A stretch of DNA of 46,925 bases, from positions 1-46,925 of the forward strand of contig JAAYTB010000126.1 of NCBI GenBank assembly GCA_012523855.1, given 5' to 3'. The first letter of the stretch is position 1, and every line of letters begins with the position of its first letter. The stretch comes from Clostridia bacterium (lineage in GTDB: Bacteria; Bacillota; Clostridia; Clostridiales; Clostridiaceae). Of this stretch, positions 1 to 8,999 are shown in pieces. A model generated the notes under the pieces. That model ran no database searches and was not told the origin of the DNA. It saw nothing but the letters and a program-made list of their open reading frames with translations. Both the position numbers and the translations under genes were made by a program.

Positions 1-63
1 ATTAGGGGTTTAAGGTAAACAGGTAAAGGGATAAAAAATAACGCATAAAGTGATAAAAAGGTC

Positions 64-92
64 TTGATTGACCCTTAAAAAATATGTATAAT
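64..92 (+). promoter_or_regulatory. Sigma-A-type promoter for the ABC exporter genes
   Basis: TTGATT at 64-69 and a perfect TATAAT at 87-92 are separated by 17 bp. The promoter lies about 75 bp upstream of the ATG at 167, which has its own GAGAGAAGGG ribosome site. No terminator lies between it and the first gene. Confidence 0.6.
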
Positions 93-166
93 ATAAGTAA
101 CTGCTGTTCTGTGCAAAATATATTAAATTTGTTAGGGTAAAATAAATGTAGAGAGAAGGGTTAAGT

Positions 167-892
167 ATGATTGAACTACGAAATGTAAGTAAGAGCTATA
201 ATGGCAAGGATAAGGCTGTAGACAATGTAAGTATAACTATTAATGATGGAGAAATCTTTGGCTTTTTAGGACCTAATGGTGCTGGGAAAACTACCACAAT
301 TAAGATGATTACTGGCATAATAAACAAGGATCAGGGAGAAATAAAAATCAATGGCATCGATATTAGGTCTAATCCCTTAGAGGCAAAGAAGGAATTTGCC
401 TATGTGCCTGATAATCCAGATATGTTTTTAAGACTAAAAGGTATAGAATACTTAAATTTTATGGCAGATATATATGATGTTCCAATAGATAAAAGAAAAG
501 AAAAAATAGAGAATTTGGCTAAGCGCTTCCAAATGACCAATACTTTAGGAGATCAAATACAAAGCTATTCTCACGGTATGAGACAAAAAATTGTTATTAT
601 GGGAGCCTTGGTCCATGATCCTAAGGTTTGGATCTTGGATGAACCCTTGACAGGCCTTGATCCAAAGTCATCATACATATTAAAAGAGATGATGAGGGAA
701 GAAGCCGACAGTGGAAAAACAGTGTTTTTCTCTACTCATGTACTAGATGTAGCGGAAAAGTTATGTGATAGGGTTGCTATTATTAATAAGGGTAAGATAA
801 GCTTCTGCGGCACAATAGAAGAAATGAGAGAGCATTTTAAGAGCAATGAATCTTTAGAAAAAATGTTTTTGGAGTTGACAGATCATGAGTAA
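167..892 (+). CDS. ABC transporter ATP-binding protein
   Basis: This 241-aa protein is the nucleotide-binding subunit of an ABC-2-type exporter and acts at the inner face of the membrane. Visible motifs are Walker A GPNGAGKTT (about residues 35-43), a degenerate signature SHGMRQK, Walker B VWILDEP followed by a D-loop (LTGLDP), and the H-loop STHVL. The ATG at 167 follows a GAGAGAAGGG ribosome site. Its TAA overlaps the ATG of the permease gene at 885, so the two are translationally coupled. Substrate is not predictable; drug, peptide or lipid export are the usual roles for this architecture. Confidence 0.93.
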   Translation: MIELRNVSKSYNGKDKAVDNVSITINDGEIFGFLGPNGAGKTTTIKMITGIINKDQGEIKINGIDIRSNPLEAKKEFAYVPDNPDMFLRLKGIEYLNFMADIYDVPIDKRKEKIENLAKRFQMTNTLGDQIQSYSHGMRQKIVIMGALVHDPKVWILDEPLTGLDPKSSYILKEMMREEADSGKTVFFSTHVLDVAEKLCDRVAIINKGKISFCGTIEEMREHFKSNESLEKMFLELTDHE

Positions 893-2556
893 ATTATTGA
901 TTTTAACAAGAGTATTACTGAAAACTTCCCTATCTCAAGGAGAAAAAAAGAGAAAAAAAAACTATTACCAAATGGCTTTTAATTTTACTTTTGATTGTAG
1001 GTCTTGGGTCTTCCTTTAGTTTTCCCCTAGGTTTACTTTTTAACGAAATGTATGATTTGCTGGCGAAAATAGATCAGCAGGGGGTATTGTTGACTTTGGC
1101 GGTAGCAGGTGTAAGTCTAGCAGTATTTATATTTGGGATATTTTATGTGCTAGCAGTGTTTTATTTTGCAAAAGATGTGGAATTACTGCTACCACTTCCC
1201 CTAAAACCTTCCCAAATTTTAGGTGCCAAGTTTATAACGGTACTAGTCTATGAGTATATTACAGAGCTTTTAATACTGCTGCCTGCACTTGTAGTTTTTG
1301 GAGTTAAAAGTGGAGCAGGTATTTTATACTATTTATATGGTCTTCTATTATTCTTAGTTATACCAATAGTTCCTTTAGTACTAGCCTCTTTAATAAATAT
1401 GATAATAATGAGGTTTACTAACTTGGGAAAACACAAGGATGCTCTTAGGATAATTGGAGGTATATTAGCCTTATCTATTGGTTTAGGATTTTCTATGATC
1501 AGTCAGAAGATGGGTCAAAACAGCGGTGACACAGATGCTATGGTTAAACTTCTAATTGAAGGAGATAATTCCCTAGTTTCTCTAGTATCAAAAATATTTC
1601 CAACGGCTAAATTGGCATCCTTATCTTTGATTTATAGTTCAGCTCTGAAGGGAATAATAAACCTTTTGCTATTTGTCGGCATCAGTGTAGCAGCAGTAAT
1701 TTTATTTATGATTGTAGGAGAATTACTATACTTTAAAGGAGTACTGGGTAATTCAGAAGTATATTCAAGAAGAAAGAATTTATCTAGTGAACAGTTAGAT
1801 AAGAGCTTAAGAAGGAATTCTGCTATGAAAGCCTTTATGCTTAAGGAAATTAGAATACTTTTTAGAACTCCTTCCTATTTATTGAATTGCGTTATAGGCA
1901 GTTTCATATGGCCTGTTTTTATAATTATAGGTATGTTCGGTTCTGGCTCCGTCAATAGTGATCAGGGCACAGCTGTTTTGGAGGTTATTAACTATCAAAG
2001 AGTGTTAGCCATTGTCCTAGCTGTTATATTTGCCATTTCAGTAGTCTTTTCTGGAGGTAACGGCATAGCATCAACATCCATTTCTAGGGATGGACAGAAT
2101 CTATATATAAGTAAGTATATACCTTTAAGTTTTAAGGACCAAATCATTGCTAGAATAATGCCTGGCTTTATATTAAGTTCTATATCGGTATTATTAACAC
2201 TAGGAGTTGCATTCTTCTCCATAGAGCTTGTGCCAGAATTAATTATTACTGGTCTAATAGTTAGTGTTTTAGGTATCCTATTAACTTCCTTTGTAGGGAT
2301 ACTATTAGAATTGAAGTTTCCTAAGTTAAATTGGGACAATGAAGAAAAGGCTGTAAAACAGAATTTAAACTATATGGTAGTAATGTTTGGTAGTATAATC
2401 TTGGCAGGAGCTGTAGTAGTTTTGATAGTACTTCTAACTCTAAGCTTTTGGTATGCCTTTGCAGCTATAGTTCTTATATTTGGAGGAATAGATCTAGGCC
2501 TATACTACCTAATACTAAACAAGGGTAAAAAGTGGTTTGATTCTATTGAAGTGTAG
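885..2556 (+). CDS. ABC-2 type exporter permease, apparent frameshift at an A9 tract
   Basis: This is the membrane subunit paired with the preceding ATPase, very hydrophobic with around a dozen predicted membrane segments. An ATG at 885 overlaps the ATPase stop and encodes a plausible amino terminus (MSKLLILTRVLLKTSLSQG). That frame stops at 1017-1019. The long hydrophobic body lies in the next frame, open from 922, and the two match if one A is dropped from the A9 run at 953-961. The joined product would be about 556 aa. A TTG at 991 could start a shorter protein but has no ribosome site and would cut the first membrane segment. Either a sequence error, a mutation or polymerase slippage explains this. 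Confidence 0.72.
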
Positions 2557-2678
2557 AATCTTGTTGAAAAAAGTTTATTAAAAGTTATAGAAATAAGAAA
2601 CTTTTTAGGGTGTATATTCGTCTTATATATATAGATGGTTATTTTGGGTATTGAGAAAAGTGAGGGGGTATATCTAGT

Positions 2679-2879
2679 ATGGAAGAAAAGATAAACGCAG
2701 TTTCAGAAGAAAACAAATATGTTGCTTTGGGGATTTGCTTTGGCAGCGGTATTGGCATATTCCTTGGAGCTCTTTTTAACAACGTTATGATGGGGCTTTC
2801 TGCAGGAGGGGTCCTAGGAGTAATAGCTGGGGTAACCATAGGAAGCTTAAAAGAAAAGAAGAAAAAATCCCAAGAGTAA
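2679..2879 (+). CDS. Small glycine-rich membrane protein
   Basis: This 66-aa protein has a charged amino end, two short hydrophobic segments full of glycine (GICFGSGIGIFLGALF and GLSAGGVLGVIAGVTIG) and a lysine-rich tail, so it is probably a two-pass membrane hairpin. A GAGGGGG ribosome site lies 11 bp before the ATG, and a terminator follows directly. It resembles the many glycine-zipper small membrane proteins of Bacillota. No function can be assigned. The opposite-strand reading frame here is a shadow. Confidence 0.65.
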   Translation: MEEKINAVSEENKYVALGICFGSGIGIFLGALFNNVMMGLSAGGVLGVIAGVTIGSLKEKKKKSQE

Positions 2880-2890
2880 GGAAGAATCTA

Positions 2891-2920
2891 AAAGAACTCT
2901 CAATAAAAGAGTTCTTTTTT
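2891..2920 (+). terminator. Rho-independent terminator
   Basis: AAAGAACTCT (2891-2900) pairs with AGAGTTCTTT (2908-2917) around a short loop and is followed by a T run. It closes the small membrane protein gene. Confidence 0.85.
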
Positions 2921-3055
2921 AGTTTGGAATATTGTATAATTAAAGTTCTTTCTCCATGAAATATTGTATAAATTCAAAATTAATTGTATAATATTGTTAG
3001 CAAGCCTTAAGATTAAGGAATTTATTATAGACAGGAGAAAAAGTGTTTTTAACTA

Positions 3056-3084
3056 TTCACAAAATTAAAAAAAAGGGATATAAT
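3056..3084 (+). promoter_or_regulatory. Promoter of the aminopeptidase P gene
   Basis: TTCACA (3056-3061), a 17-bp spacer and a perfect TATAAT (3079-3084) lie 45 bp upstream of the start codon. Three further ATTGTATAA words lie upstream at 2931, 2963 and 2983 and may be additional -10-like elements. Confidence 0.6.
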
Positions 3085-3129
3085 GTATATGATGACATCA
3101 GATTGTATCTTGACAGGAGGAATTTTTAA

Positions 3130-4386
3130 ATGAATAGAGAATTGTTTATAGGAAACAGAAAAAAATTTTATGATAGCTTAGAAGAAAATTCAATCTGTAT
3201 ATTGTTTTCAGGCAAGGCGCCAAAGAAAAGTGCAGACGAAATGTATAGCTTTTCAGTGAATAGAAACTTCTACTATCTTACAGGAATAGATGAACAGCAT
3301 CTTGTAGTAGTATTGAAGAAGAGTAATGGTATTACAGAAACTACTTTGTTTATCCATAAGGCCGACCCGGTAATGGAAAAATGGGTTGGAAAAACTATAA
3401 GTGAGGAAGAGGCTAAGGAAAGATCAGCTATCAACAAGATAGTATATAAAGAAGAATTTTTCTCCTCCATACATAAAATATTGGTTACAGACAATATAAA
3501 TAATATATATCTAGACTTGGAAAGAGCTAGCTATGAGGAGGAAACAACTTTAACAGAAAAACTTGCTAAAGAATTAAAAGATAAGTATCCTTATATATAT
3601 ATTAGAAATGCCTATCCTATCTTATCAGAATTAAGGATGGTAAAATCAAAGGATGAGATTGAAGAGATAAAGAAGGCTATAGCTATTACTGGAGAAGGTA
3701 TATTAAATGCTATGAGAAATGCCAAGACTGGCATGAGAGAATATGAGGTTGAAGCATATTTTGACTTCGTATTAAAGACTAATGGGGTAAAGGATTTTGC
3801 CTTTAAAACAATAGCAGCCTCTGGTAAGAATGCCACAGTACTTCATTACAGCGATAACCATGACCTTATCGGTGAAAATGAAATGATCTTAATGGACTTA
3901 GGGGCAGCAGTAAATTATTACAATGCTGATATAACTAGAACCTTTCCTGTATCAGGAAAGTTTACAGATAGGCAAAAGGAAATTTACAATATAGTGTTAA
4001 AGGCTCAGCAGGAGACAATAAAGGCCATAGCTCCTGGACTTCCTTTTAAGGAATTAAACTTAATAACAAGAAGAGTTTTTTTAGAGGAACTAAGCAAATT
4101 AGGTTTAGCTCATACAGATGAAGAACTATCCAAGTACTATTATCATGGTGTTAGCCATCATTTAGGCCTAGACACCCATGATGTTGGAAGTAGAGAAATT
4201 GAACTAAAACCCGGTATGGTGCTTACAGTAGAGCCGGGCTTATATATAGAAGAAGAGAGTATAGGCATAAGAATAGAAGACGATGTAGTAGTTACTGAAA
4301 ATGGTTGCCAGGTTCTTTCTAGTTCAATAATCAAAACTATAGATGAAATAGAAGAATTCATGTCAACTAATAGTAACAGTTTGTAA
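3130..4386 (+). CDS. pepP: Xaa-Pro aminopeptidase (M24B)
   Basis: This 418-aa cytoplasmic metallopeptidase removes the amino-terminal residue from peptides with proline in second position. The first about 130 residues form the aminopeptidase P amino-terminal domain; the rest is the pita-bread catalytic fold. Metal ligands and neighbours are recognisable: DLGAA and NADITRTFP (two Asp), HGVSHHLGLDTHD (His), VEPGLY (Glu) and IRIEDD (Glu). Length is normal for PepP. AGGAGG lies 9 bp before the ATG. No terminator separates it from the nitroreductase gene 45 bp downstream, so the two may be co-transcribed. Confidence 0.93.
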   Translation: MNRELFIGNRKKFYDSLEENSICILFSGKAPKKSADEMYSFSVNRNFYYLTGIDEQHLVVVLKKSNGITETTLFIHKADPVMEKWVGKTISEEEAKERSAINKIVYKEEFFSSIHKILVTDNINNIYLDLERASYEEETTLTEKLAKELKDKYPYIYIRNAYPILSELRMVKSKDEIEEIKKAIAITGEGILNAMRNAKTGMREYEVEAYFDFVLKTNGVKDFAFKTIAASGKNATVLHYSDNHDLIGENEMILMDLGAAVNYYNADITRTFPVSGKFTDRQKEIYNIVLKAQQETIKAIAPGLPFKELNLITRRVFLEELSKLGLAHTDEELSKYYYHGVSHHLGLDTHDVGSREIELKPGMVLTVEPGLYIEEESIGIRIEDDVVVTENGCQVLSSSIIKTIDEIEEFMSTNSNSL

Positions 4387-4431
4387 ATTTTAAGAGTAAA
4401 AGAAATCTCAAAGGAAAGTGAGGTGTTTGAA

Positions 4432-5199
4432 GTGAATAGATTTAGAGCAAATAGACAGTTTTTAAAGGCTAATCACAATATTTTAAGACAGATAATAACC
4501 GATAGACAAAAAAATATGCCACAGCCTAATATATTAAAACCTTATACCGAAGATGAAAAAGTTATTGATCTACCTCAAATGAGGAAAGAGGTTATTACTA
4601 AACATGATTTGTATGACTGTATCAATGACAGAAGGAGTGTTAGAATCTACTCTGGAGAGTTTATTACCTTAGATGAGTTATCCTATATGCTTTGGGCTAC
4701 CCAGGGTATTAAGTGTATTTTAGGAGATGGCATAGGAACACTAAGAACTGTTCCTGCATATGGTTCAGTCCATTCCTTTGAAACCTATTTATTAATAACC
4801 AGAGTAGAAGGATTAGAGAAGGGTGTATACAGATACCTACCTTTGAGACATTCACTTTATTTTATGTACCCCTTAGACGACATAGAGAATGTAATAGACG
4901 AAGCAACACCGGATCAGCCCTATATTCCTCATTTTGCGGAGAAAGCGGCTATCTTGTTTGCTTGGAGCTGCATACCCTATAGGGCAGAATATAAATTTGA
5001 TGTAACTGCCCATAAAAACATCCTTATTGATGTTGGACATGTTTGCCAAAATCTATACATAGCTGGCGAATCAATAAATTGTGGTACCTGCGCTATAGGA
5101 AATTACGATCAGCAATATATTGATAAAGTATTACATTTGGACGGGGAAGAAGAATTTGTCATATATCTTGCAGCAGTAGGTAAAAAGCCTGATGAATAA
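4432..5199 (+). CDS. SagB-type nitroreductase-family dehydrogenase
   Basis: This 255-aa flavoprotein-type oxidoreductase belongs to the nitroreductase/SagB-ThcOx group, shown by NDRRSVRIYSG, LSYMLWATQGI, RTVPAYGSVHSFETYL and a carboxy-terminal NCGTCAIGNYDQ. SagB relatives oxidise azolines in modified peptides, but no precursor peptide or YcaO/SagD gene is near, so a general FMN-dependent reductase role is as likely. I place the start at GTG 4432 because GAGGTG lies 6 bp upstream; the in-frame GTG at 4423 lies inside that ribosome site. Confidence 0.85.
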   Translation: MNRFRANRQFLKANHNILRQIITDRQKNMPQPNILKPYTEDEKVIDLPQMRKEVITKHDLYDCINDRRSVRIYSGEFITLDELSYMLWATQGIKCILGDGIGTLRTVPAYGSVHSFETYLLITRVEGLEKGVYRYLPLRHSLYFMYPLDDIENVIDEATPDQPYIPHFAEKAAILFAWSCIPYRAEYKFDVTAHKNILIDVGHVCQNLYIAGESINCGTCAIGNYDQQYIDKVLHLDGEEEFVIYLAAVGKKPDE

Positions 5200-5212
5200 A
5201 ATACTAACTGTT

Positions 5213-5244
5213 AAAAAAGAGAGCTAAGCTCTCTTTTCTTTTTT
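5213..5244 (+). terminator. Rho-independent terminator
   Basis: AAAAGAGAGC (5215-5224) pairs with GCTCTCTTTT (5228-5237) and is followed by CTTTTTT. It ends the pepP-nitroreductase unit. Confidence 0.85.
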
Positions 5245-5385
5245 CCTAATGAATTTACTTGTATGGTAATATATGGTACAATATTAGGGGTTTGAATATA
5301 GACATTCAATTTTAAGCTCAATTTACCTACAGACATAGACAGATATATTAAAATTGGATATTTATATATCTATAGGAGGATTATT

Positions 5386-6645
5386 ATGATTAAGAAAATA
5401 CTTGTATTATTAGCAATTACCCTGTCCTTAGGGGCTGTTTCGGCATGTAGTCTAGTTGGAGATAAGGAAGAAAAGGAAACTAAAAATCAGGAAAAGTCCA
5501 TAGGAGACAATTCTAGCAAGGTAAAAGAGCCAGAAGCAGAGCCTGTTGATTTAATTAAAGAAAAAATTAAAACTATGACCTTGGAAGAAAAGATTGGCCA
5601 AATGGTTATAGTGGGCCTTGATGGATATGAAATTAGCCCTAATACAGTGGAGTTTATAGACAAGTATAAAGTAGGAGGCTTTATATTTTTTGCAAATAAT
5701 ATTCAGAGTAGCTCTCAACTGTTAAAATTTATGAATTCAATTAAGGCAGAAAACTCTAAAAACTCAATCCCTCTTTTTTTATCTATAGATGAAGAAGGGG
5801 GCAGGGTTACTAGGATGCCAAAGGAATTTGTAAAGTTTCCTAGTAATAAGATTATAGGTAATGTAAACAAGAAAGAGTTTTCTTATGAAATAGGAAAGGT
5901 TATGGCCAATAAGATAGGGGCCTTTGGCTTTAATATGAATTTTGCACCAGTGCTAGATGTAAACAGTAATCCTAGCAATCCAGTTATAGGCGACAGGGCC
6001 TTTAGTTCAGAGGCAAGTATAGTAAGCAGTCTAGGTGTTGAAACTATGAGAGGCTTACAGCAGGGAAAGGTAATACCAGTGGTAAAACATTTTCCTGGCC
6101 ATGGAGATACGGCAGAAGATTCTCATAAGGGACTACCTTCCCTAAACCATGACCTAGCCAGATTGGAAAGCTTAGAGCTAATTCCCTTTCAAGAGGCTAT
6201 AAATAATGATGCAGAGGCGGTAATGATTGCCCATATCTTGTTGCCGCAAATAGATAAGGAAAATCCTTCTTCTATGTCTAAAGTAATAATTACCGATATA
6301 TTAAGAGAAAAGATGAACTTTCAAGGTCTAGTTATAACTGACGATATGACCATGGGAGCTATTATGAAAAATTATGAAATAGGTGAAGCTTCAGTAAAAT
6401 CTGTATTGGCAGGTACGGATATAGTCTTGGTTTGTCACGGTAAAGACAAGCAAATTCAAGTGATAGAAGCTTTGAAAAAGGCAGCTTTAGAAGGTAGGAT
6501 ATCAGAGGAAAGAATAGATGAGAGTCTTTATAGAATCTTAAGCCTAAAAGAAAAGTATGCTATAAAAGATGAAGAAAATCCTGCTGTCAATGTAGATGAG
6601 ATAAATGCCGATATAAGAAGTGTTTTGAATCCTTATGCAAAATAA
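5386..6645 (+). CDS. nagZ: Beta-N-acetylhexosaminidase, GH3 lipoprotein
   Basis: This 419-aa exported lipoprotein probably removes GlcNAc from muropeptides during wall recycling. The amino end is a lipoprotein signal with lipobox VSAC (Cys21), then a charged linker to about residue 60, then a GH3 barrel. Family hallmarks are GGRVTRMP, KHFPGHGDTAEDSH (the Asp-His pair used as acid/base in bacterial NagZ) and ITDDM, which carries the Asp nucleophile. It lacks the second domain found in the longer B. subtilis enzyme. AGGAGG precedes the ATG. It ends at a terminator shared with the convergent UvrC-like gene. Confidence 0.92.
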   Translation: MIKKILVLLAITLSLGAVSACSLVGDKEEKETKNQEKSIGDNSSKVKEPEAEPVDLIKEKIKTMTLEEKIGQMVIVGLDGYEISPNTVEFIDKYKVGGFIFFANNIQSSSQLLKFMNSIKAENSKNSIPLFLSIDEEGGRVTRMPKEFVKFPSNKIIGNVNKKEFSYEIGKVMANKIGAFGFNMNFAPVLDVNSNPSNPVIGDRAFSSEASIVSSLGVETMRGLQQGKVIPVVKHFPGHGDTAEDSHKGLPSLNHDLARLESLELIPFQEAINNDAEAVMIAHILLPQIDKENPSSMSKVIITDILREKMNFQGLVITDDMTMGAIMKNYEIGEASVKSVLAGTDIVLVCHGKDKQIQVIEALKKAALEGRISEERIDESLYRILSLKEKYAIKDEENPAVNVDEINADIRSVLNPYAK

Positions 6646-6650
6646 GTTGG

Positions 6651-6701
6651 AAAATAGTTGCCGCTGGCCAATAAATAGGTTTATTGTCCAGTGGCAATTT
6701 T
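6651..6701. terminator. Bidirectional terminator
   Basis: A long imperfect hairpin (TTGCCGCTGGCCAATAAA against TTTATTGTCCAGTGGCAA) is flanked by AAAA on the left and TTTT on the right. It can serve nagZ (+) and the convergent GIY-YIG gene (-). Confidence 0.8.
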
Positions 6702-6714
6702 AAGGAGGACTTCT

Positions 6715-7818
6715 TTAGCTGATTTTTAATAGCTTATTTATTAAGTCCCTAAGCTCCTTATCTAGACTTGCTTTATTCAAAGACTTATCTGAAAGTACAA
6801 GGTGTTTACGGTCCTTACTTTCCTTTTTCAAATATGAATAAATTATCTGCCCTTCATCCATATCCTCTGCTGCTATAATATCTAAGTCTTGGCTACCCTT
6901 GCTAAAGTGGACAGAAATAAGACCTTTTAATTGACAAATTAATTGGTCAATACTATAATCCTTTAACTTATAGCTTTCACTATAGAGGACCTTATTTCCC
7001 CTTACCAGAAAAACTTTAACTAGATCTTCATCTAAGGCTTCAGCAATAATAATTTTTTTATTTTCCTTTGTATATTCTGCAACTTGATTTTGGCCAATAA
7101 GATAAGTCACTGCCTTTATATAATCTCTGTAGCTAGCGGCAGTTTCAAAATCAAAGTTTTCTGAGGCAGTGTTCATTTTTTCCTTCATATCATTAAGAAT
7201 AGATCTGTCGGAACCTGTTAGCATGGCTACAAGTTTAGCAATTATTTCAGAATATTTCTCCCAGGCTTCATCCCTTATGCAGAGGCCAATGCAAAGGTCT
7301 AAAGAATAATTTAGACAAGGAGATGAACTTTTCTTATTAGAATTACTGCATAGCAGTTTATAGCATACCTTTATTCCTTCAATAGCTCTTTCTACTGTAC
7401 TGCTACTGGTACTGGTATAAGGTCCAAAGTAGAGAGCCTCCTGCCTATTATCAACCTCTCTGGTAACTTCCATGTCGGTAAAATTATCCTTCTTACTAAT
7501 CTTAAGATAAGTATAAGTGAGGGGGTTTTTCATAAGGCTGTTATAGCGAGGTTTATATTCTTTAATTAGCTTGCATTCTAATAAAAAGGCCTCAAATTCT
7601 GTATCGGTGGTTATATAATCAAAGTCCTTCAAATTTTGTACTAGCTTAATAACCTTGGGAGAATGGGACCTTGATTTTTGAAAATAAGATCCCACTCTAT
7701 TTTTAAGATTTTTTGACTTACCAACATATATAATGGTTCCTAGAGAATCCTTCATAAGATATACTCCTGGGCAAGAGGGAAGGTTTTTTATCTTTTGTTT
7801 TAAGTCCAAAGTTACCAT
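6715..7818 (-). CDS. UvrC-like GIY-YIG nuclease lacking the C-terminal nuclease half
   Basis: This 367-aa protein begins with a GIY-YIG nuclease domain (PGVYLMKD, IIYVGKSKNLKNRVGSYF, then catalytic-type Glu in TEFEAFLLE), followed by the UvrC cysteine-containing linker (CLNYSLDLCIGLC) and a UVR motif (FDFETAASYRDYI). Full UvrC is about 600 aa, with a carboxy-terminal RNase H-like endonuclease and helix-hairpin-helix domains; these are absent, although about 120 residues of unassigned sequence remain. It resembles short UvrC/Cho-like paralogues that make only the 3' incision. It starts 2 bp after the PHP gene stop, so it is coupled to that gene. Confidence 0.85.
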   Translation of the reverse strand: MVTLDLKQKIKNLPSCPGVYLMKDSLGTIIYVGKSKNLKNRVGSYFQKSRSHSPKVIKLVQNLKDFDYITTDTEFEAFLLECKLIKEYKPRYNSLMKNPLTYTYLKISKKDNFTDMEVTREVDNRQEALYFGPYTSTSSSTVERAIEGIKVCYKLLCSNSNKKSSSPCLNYSLDLCIGLCIRDEAWEKYSEIIAKLVAMLTGSDRSILNDMKEKMNTASENFDFETAASYRDYIKAVTYLIGQNQVAEYTKENKKIIIAEALDEDLVKVFLVRGNKVLYSESYKLKDYSIDQLICQLKGLISVHFSKGSQDLDIIAAEDMDEGQIIYSYLKKESKDRKHLVLSDKSLNKASLDKELRDLINKLLKIS

Positions 7819-7820
7819 CT

Positions 7821-8543
7821 CTAAATATTTTTCCCCTTAGACTTTAGGAAATCTAATAATTTCTCTTCGCTACTATTGATAATAAACTCTTGAGGCATAT
7901 TTATATCATTTAACATTTTAATAGCTTCATCGAAATTACCTATAGAATGAGCAAAGTGAGCATCACTATTTAAGACTATATTTGTATTATATTCCTTACA
8001 TAAAATAGCGATTTTCCTGCACTTATCCTTGCTGCCAGGTCTAGAGCTCACAAAGGAACTGTTATTTATCTCAATAAGTATATTCTTTTTCTTGGCCTTC
8101 TTAACAATTTCTTCTTCATATATTGGGAACATAGGATTGCCCAAATGGCCTAATATGTGAATGTTAGGATTATCCATTGCCTTTAAAAATGCTTGAGTAT
8201 TAAGTTCAGGGCTTCGATTAATTTCCATTATAGGATAATGAAGGCTGGCAATTATATAATCCAGGCCCTCCTGATAATCTAGTGGAAGATCCAAATTTCC
8301 CTCATAGTCTACAATATTTGCTTCACAGCCGTAGAGCATAGTAAGGCCAAAAAGCTTCCTTGGCAGGACTCTTTGATTGCCAAAATGCCAAATATGGGGA
8401 GCATTAGGCATAGCTGGACCATGATCTGTGGTACCAAGTACTTTCATCCCTATATCGCTGGCATATCGAGCGTTTTCCATTAAGGTTGAATAGGCATGAC
8501 CGCTTGCTAAAGTATGGGTGTGAAGATCTATAGGATATTTCAT
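7821..8543 (-). CDS. PHP-domain metal-dependent phosphatase (YcdX-like)
   Basis: This 240-aa polymerase-and-histidinol-phosphatase fold hydrolase has metal-ligand motifs DLHTHT, GTTDHG, CEANI, ASLHYP, LGHLGNP and LNSDAHF, which closely follow the YcdX subgroup. YcdX-type enzymes are trinuclear-metal phosphatases; the physiological substrate is unclear. I use the ATG at 8541-8543 (MKYPIDLHTHT) because AAAGGAGTGG lies 5 bp upstream; an upstream in-frame ATG would add 10 residues overlapping that site. The UvrC-like gene follows at once, which suggests joint expression and perhaps a nucleic-acid-related role. Confidence 0.88.
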   Translation of the reverse strand: MKYPIDLHTHTLASGHAYSTLMENARYASDIGMKVLGTTDHGPAMPNAPHIWHFGNQRVLPRKLFGLTMLYGCEANIVDYEGNLDLPLDYQEGLDYIIASLHYPIMEINRSPELNTQAFLKAMDNPNIHILGHLGNPMFPIYEEEIVKKAKKKNILIEINNSSFVSSRPGSKDKCRKIAILCKEYNTNIVLNSDAHFAHSIGNFDEAIKMLNDINMPQEFIINSSEEKLLDFLKSKGKNI

Positions 8544-8638
8544 TGTACCACTCCTTTCGAATTTTATCTTCATAACTATGGTACACCAAGTAGGTAGAAT
8601 TTAAAAGTCTAGCCCTACTAAGATAGCTGGATAGAATG

Positions 8639-8667
8639 TTGACAATTAAGAAACAATATATTATTAT
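8639..8667 (+). promoter_or_regulatory. Promoter of the metG T-box transcript
   Basis: A perfect TTGACA (8639-8644), 17 bp and TATTAT (8662-8667). The T-box leader begins about 30 bp further on. Confidence 0.8.
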
Positions 8668-8694
8668 AAACATAAAATACTGTGATGGGAAGAG

Positions 8695-8969
8695 TATTAA
8701 ATTGGAATGTCCAACAGAGAGCAGGGATAGGTGAAAGCCTGCGACAGGAAGGTTTATGAACATGGCCCCGGAGTTGACTGTCTGAACTTTTATTTAGAGT
8801 AGGGCAGTACGGTAGCAGCCGTTAACTGCAAGGTGATAAAAGCCAAGTGTTAGCACAAGGTGGAGTCACTTAGTGAGTTATCTGTGGCGACACAGATATA
8901 AATTAGAGTGGTAACGCGTATATAACGCCTCTATGTGGATCTTAATCTGCATAGGGCTTTTTTATTTTC
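8695..8969 (+). promoter_or_regulatory. T-box riboswitch, methionine-specific
   Basis: The leader senses uncharged tRNA-Met and controls metG by antitermination. Stem I shows the AG-bulge region (AACAGAGAGCAGGG, 8713-8726) and the specifier segment GAACATGGCCCCGGAGTTG, which places the Met codon ATG at 8762-8764. The T-box sequence AGAGTGGTAACGCG is at 8905-8918; its TGGT can pair with the ACCA end of tRNA-Met. It differs from the usual TGGNACCGCG at one base. The terminator is CCTCTATG...CATAGGG followed by T residues (8928-8968). The specifier agrees with the downstream gene. Confidence 0.93.
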
Positions 8970-8999
8970 GCCTAATTTCTATTTAAAGGAGGTTTTATA

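Noticed and set aside
3..40. AGGTAAACAGGTAAAG near the window start as a member of the heptamer family
   Set aside because: The 7-bp phase and the CAG core are not kept beyond one unit.
4432..5199. Azole-peptide (SagB) biosynthesis cluster
   Set aside because: No precursor peptide, YcaO or SagC/D homologue is in the flanking sequence.
8404..8763. 119-codon minus-strand frame overlapping the PHP gene start and T-box leader
   Set aside because: It overlaps a supported gene and a well-conserved riboswitch and has no ribosome site.
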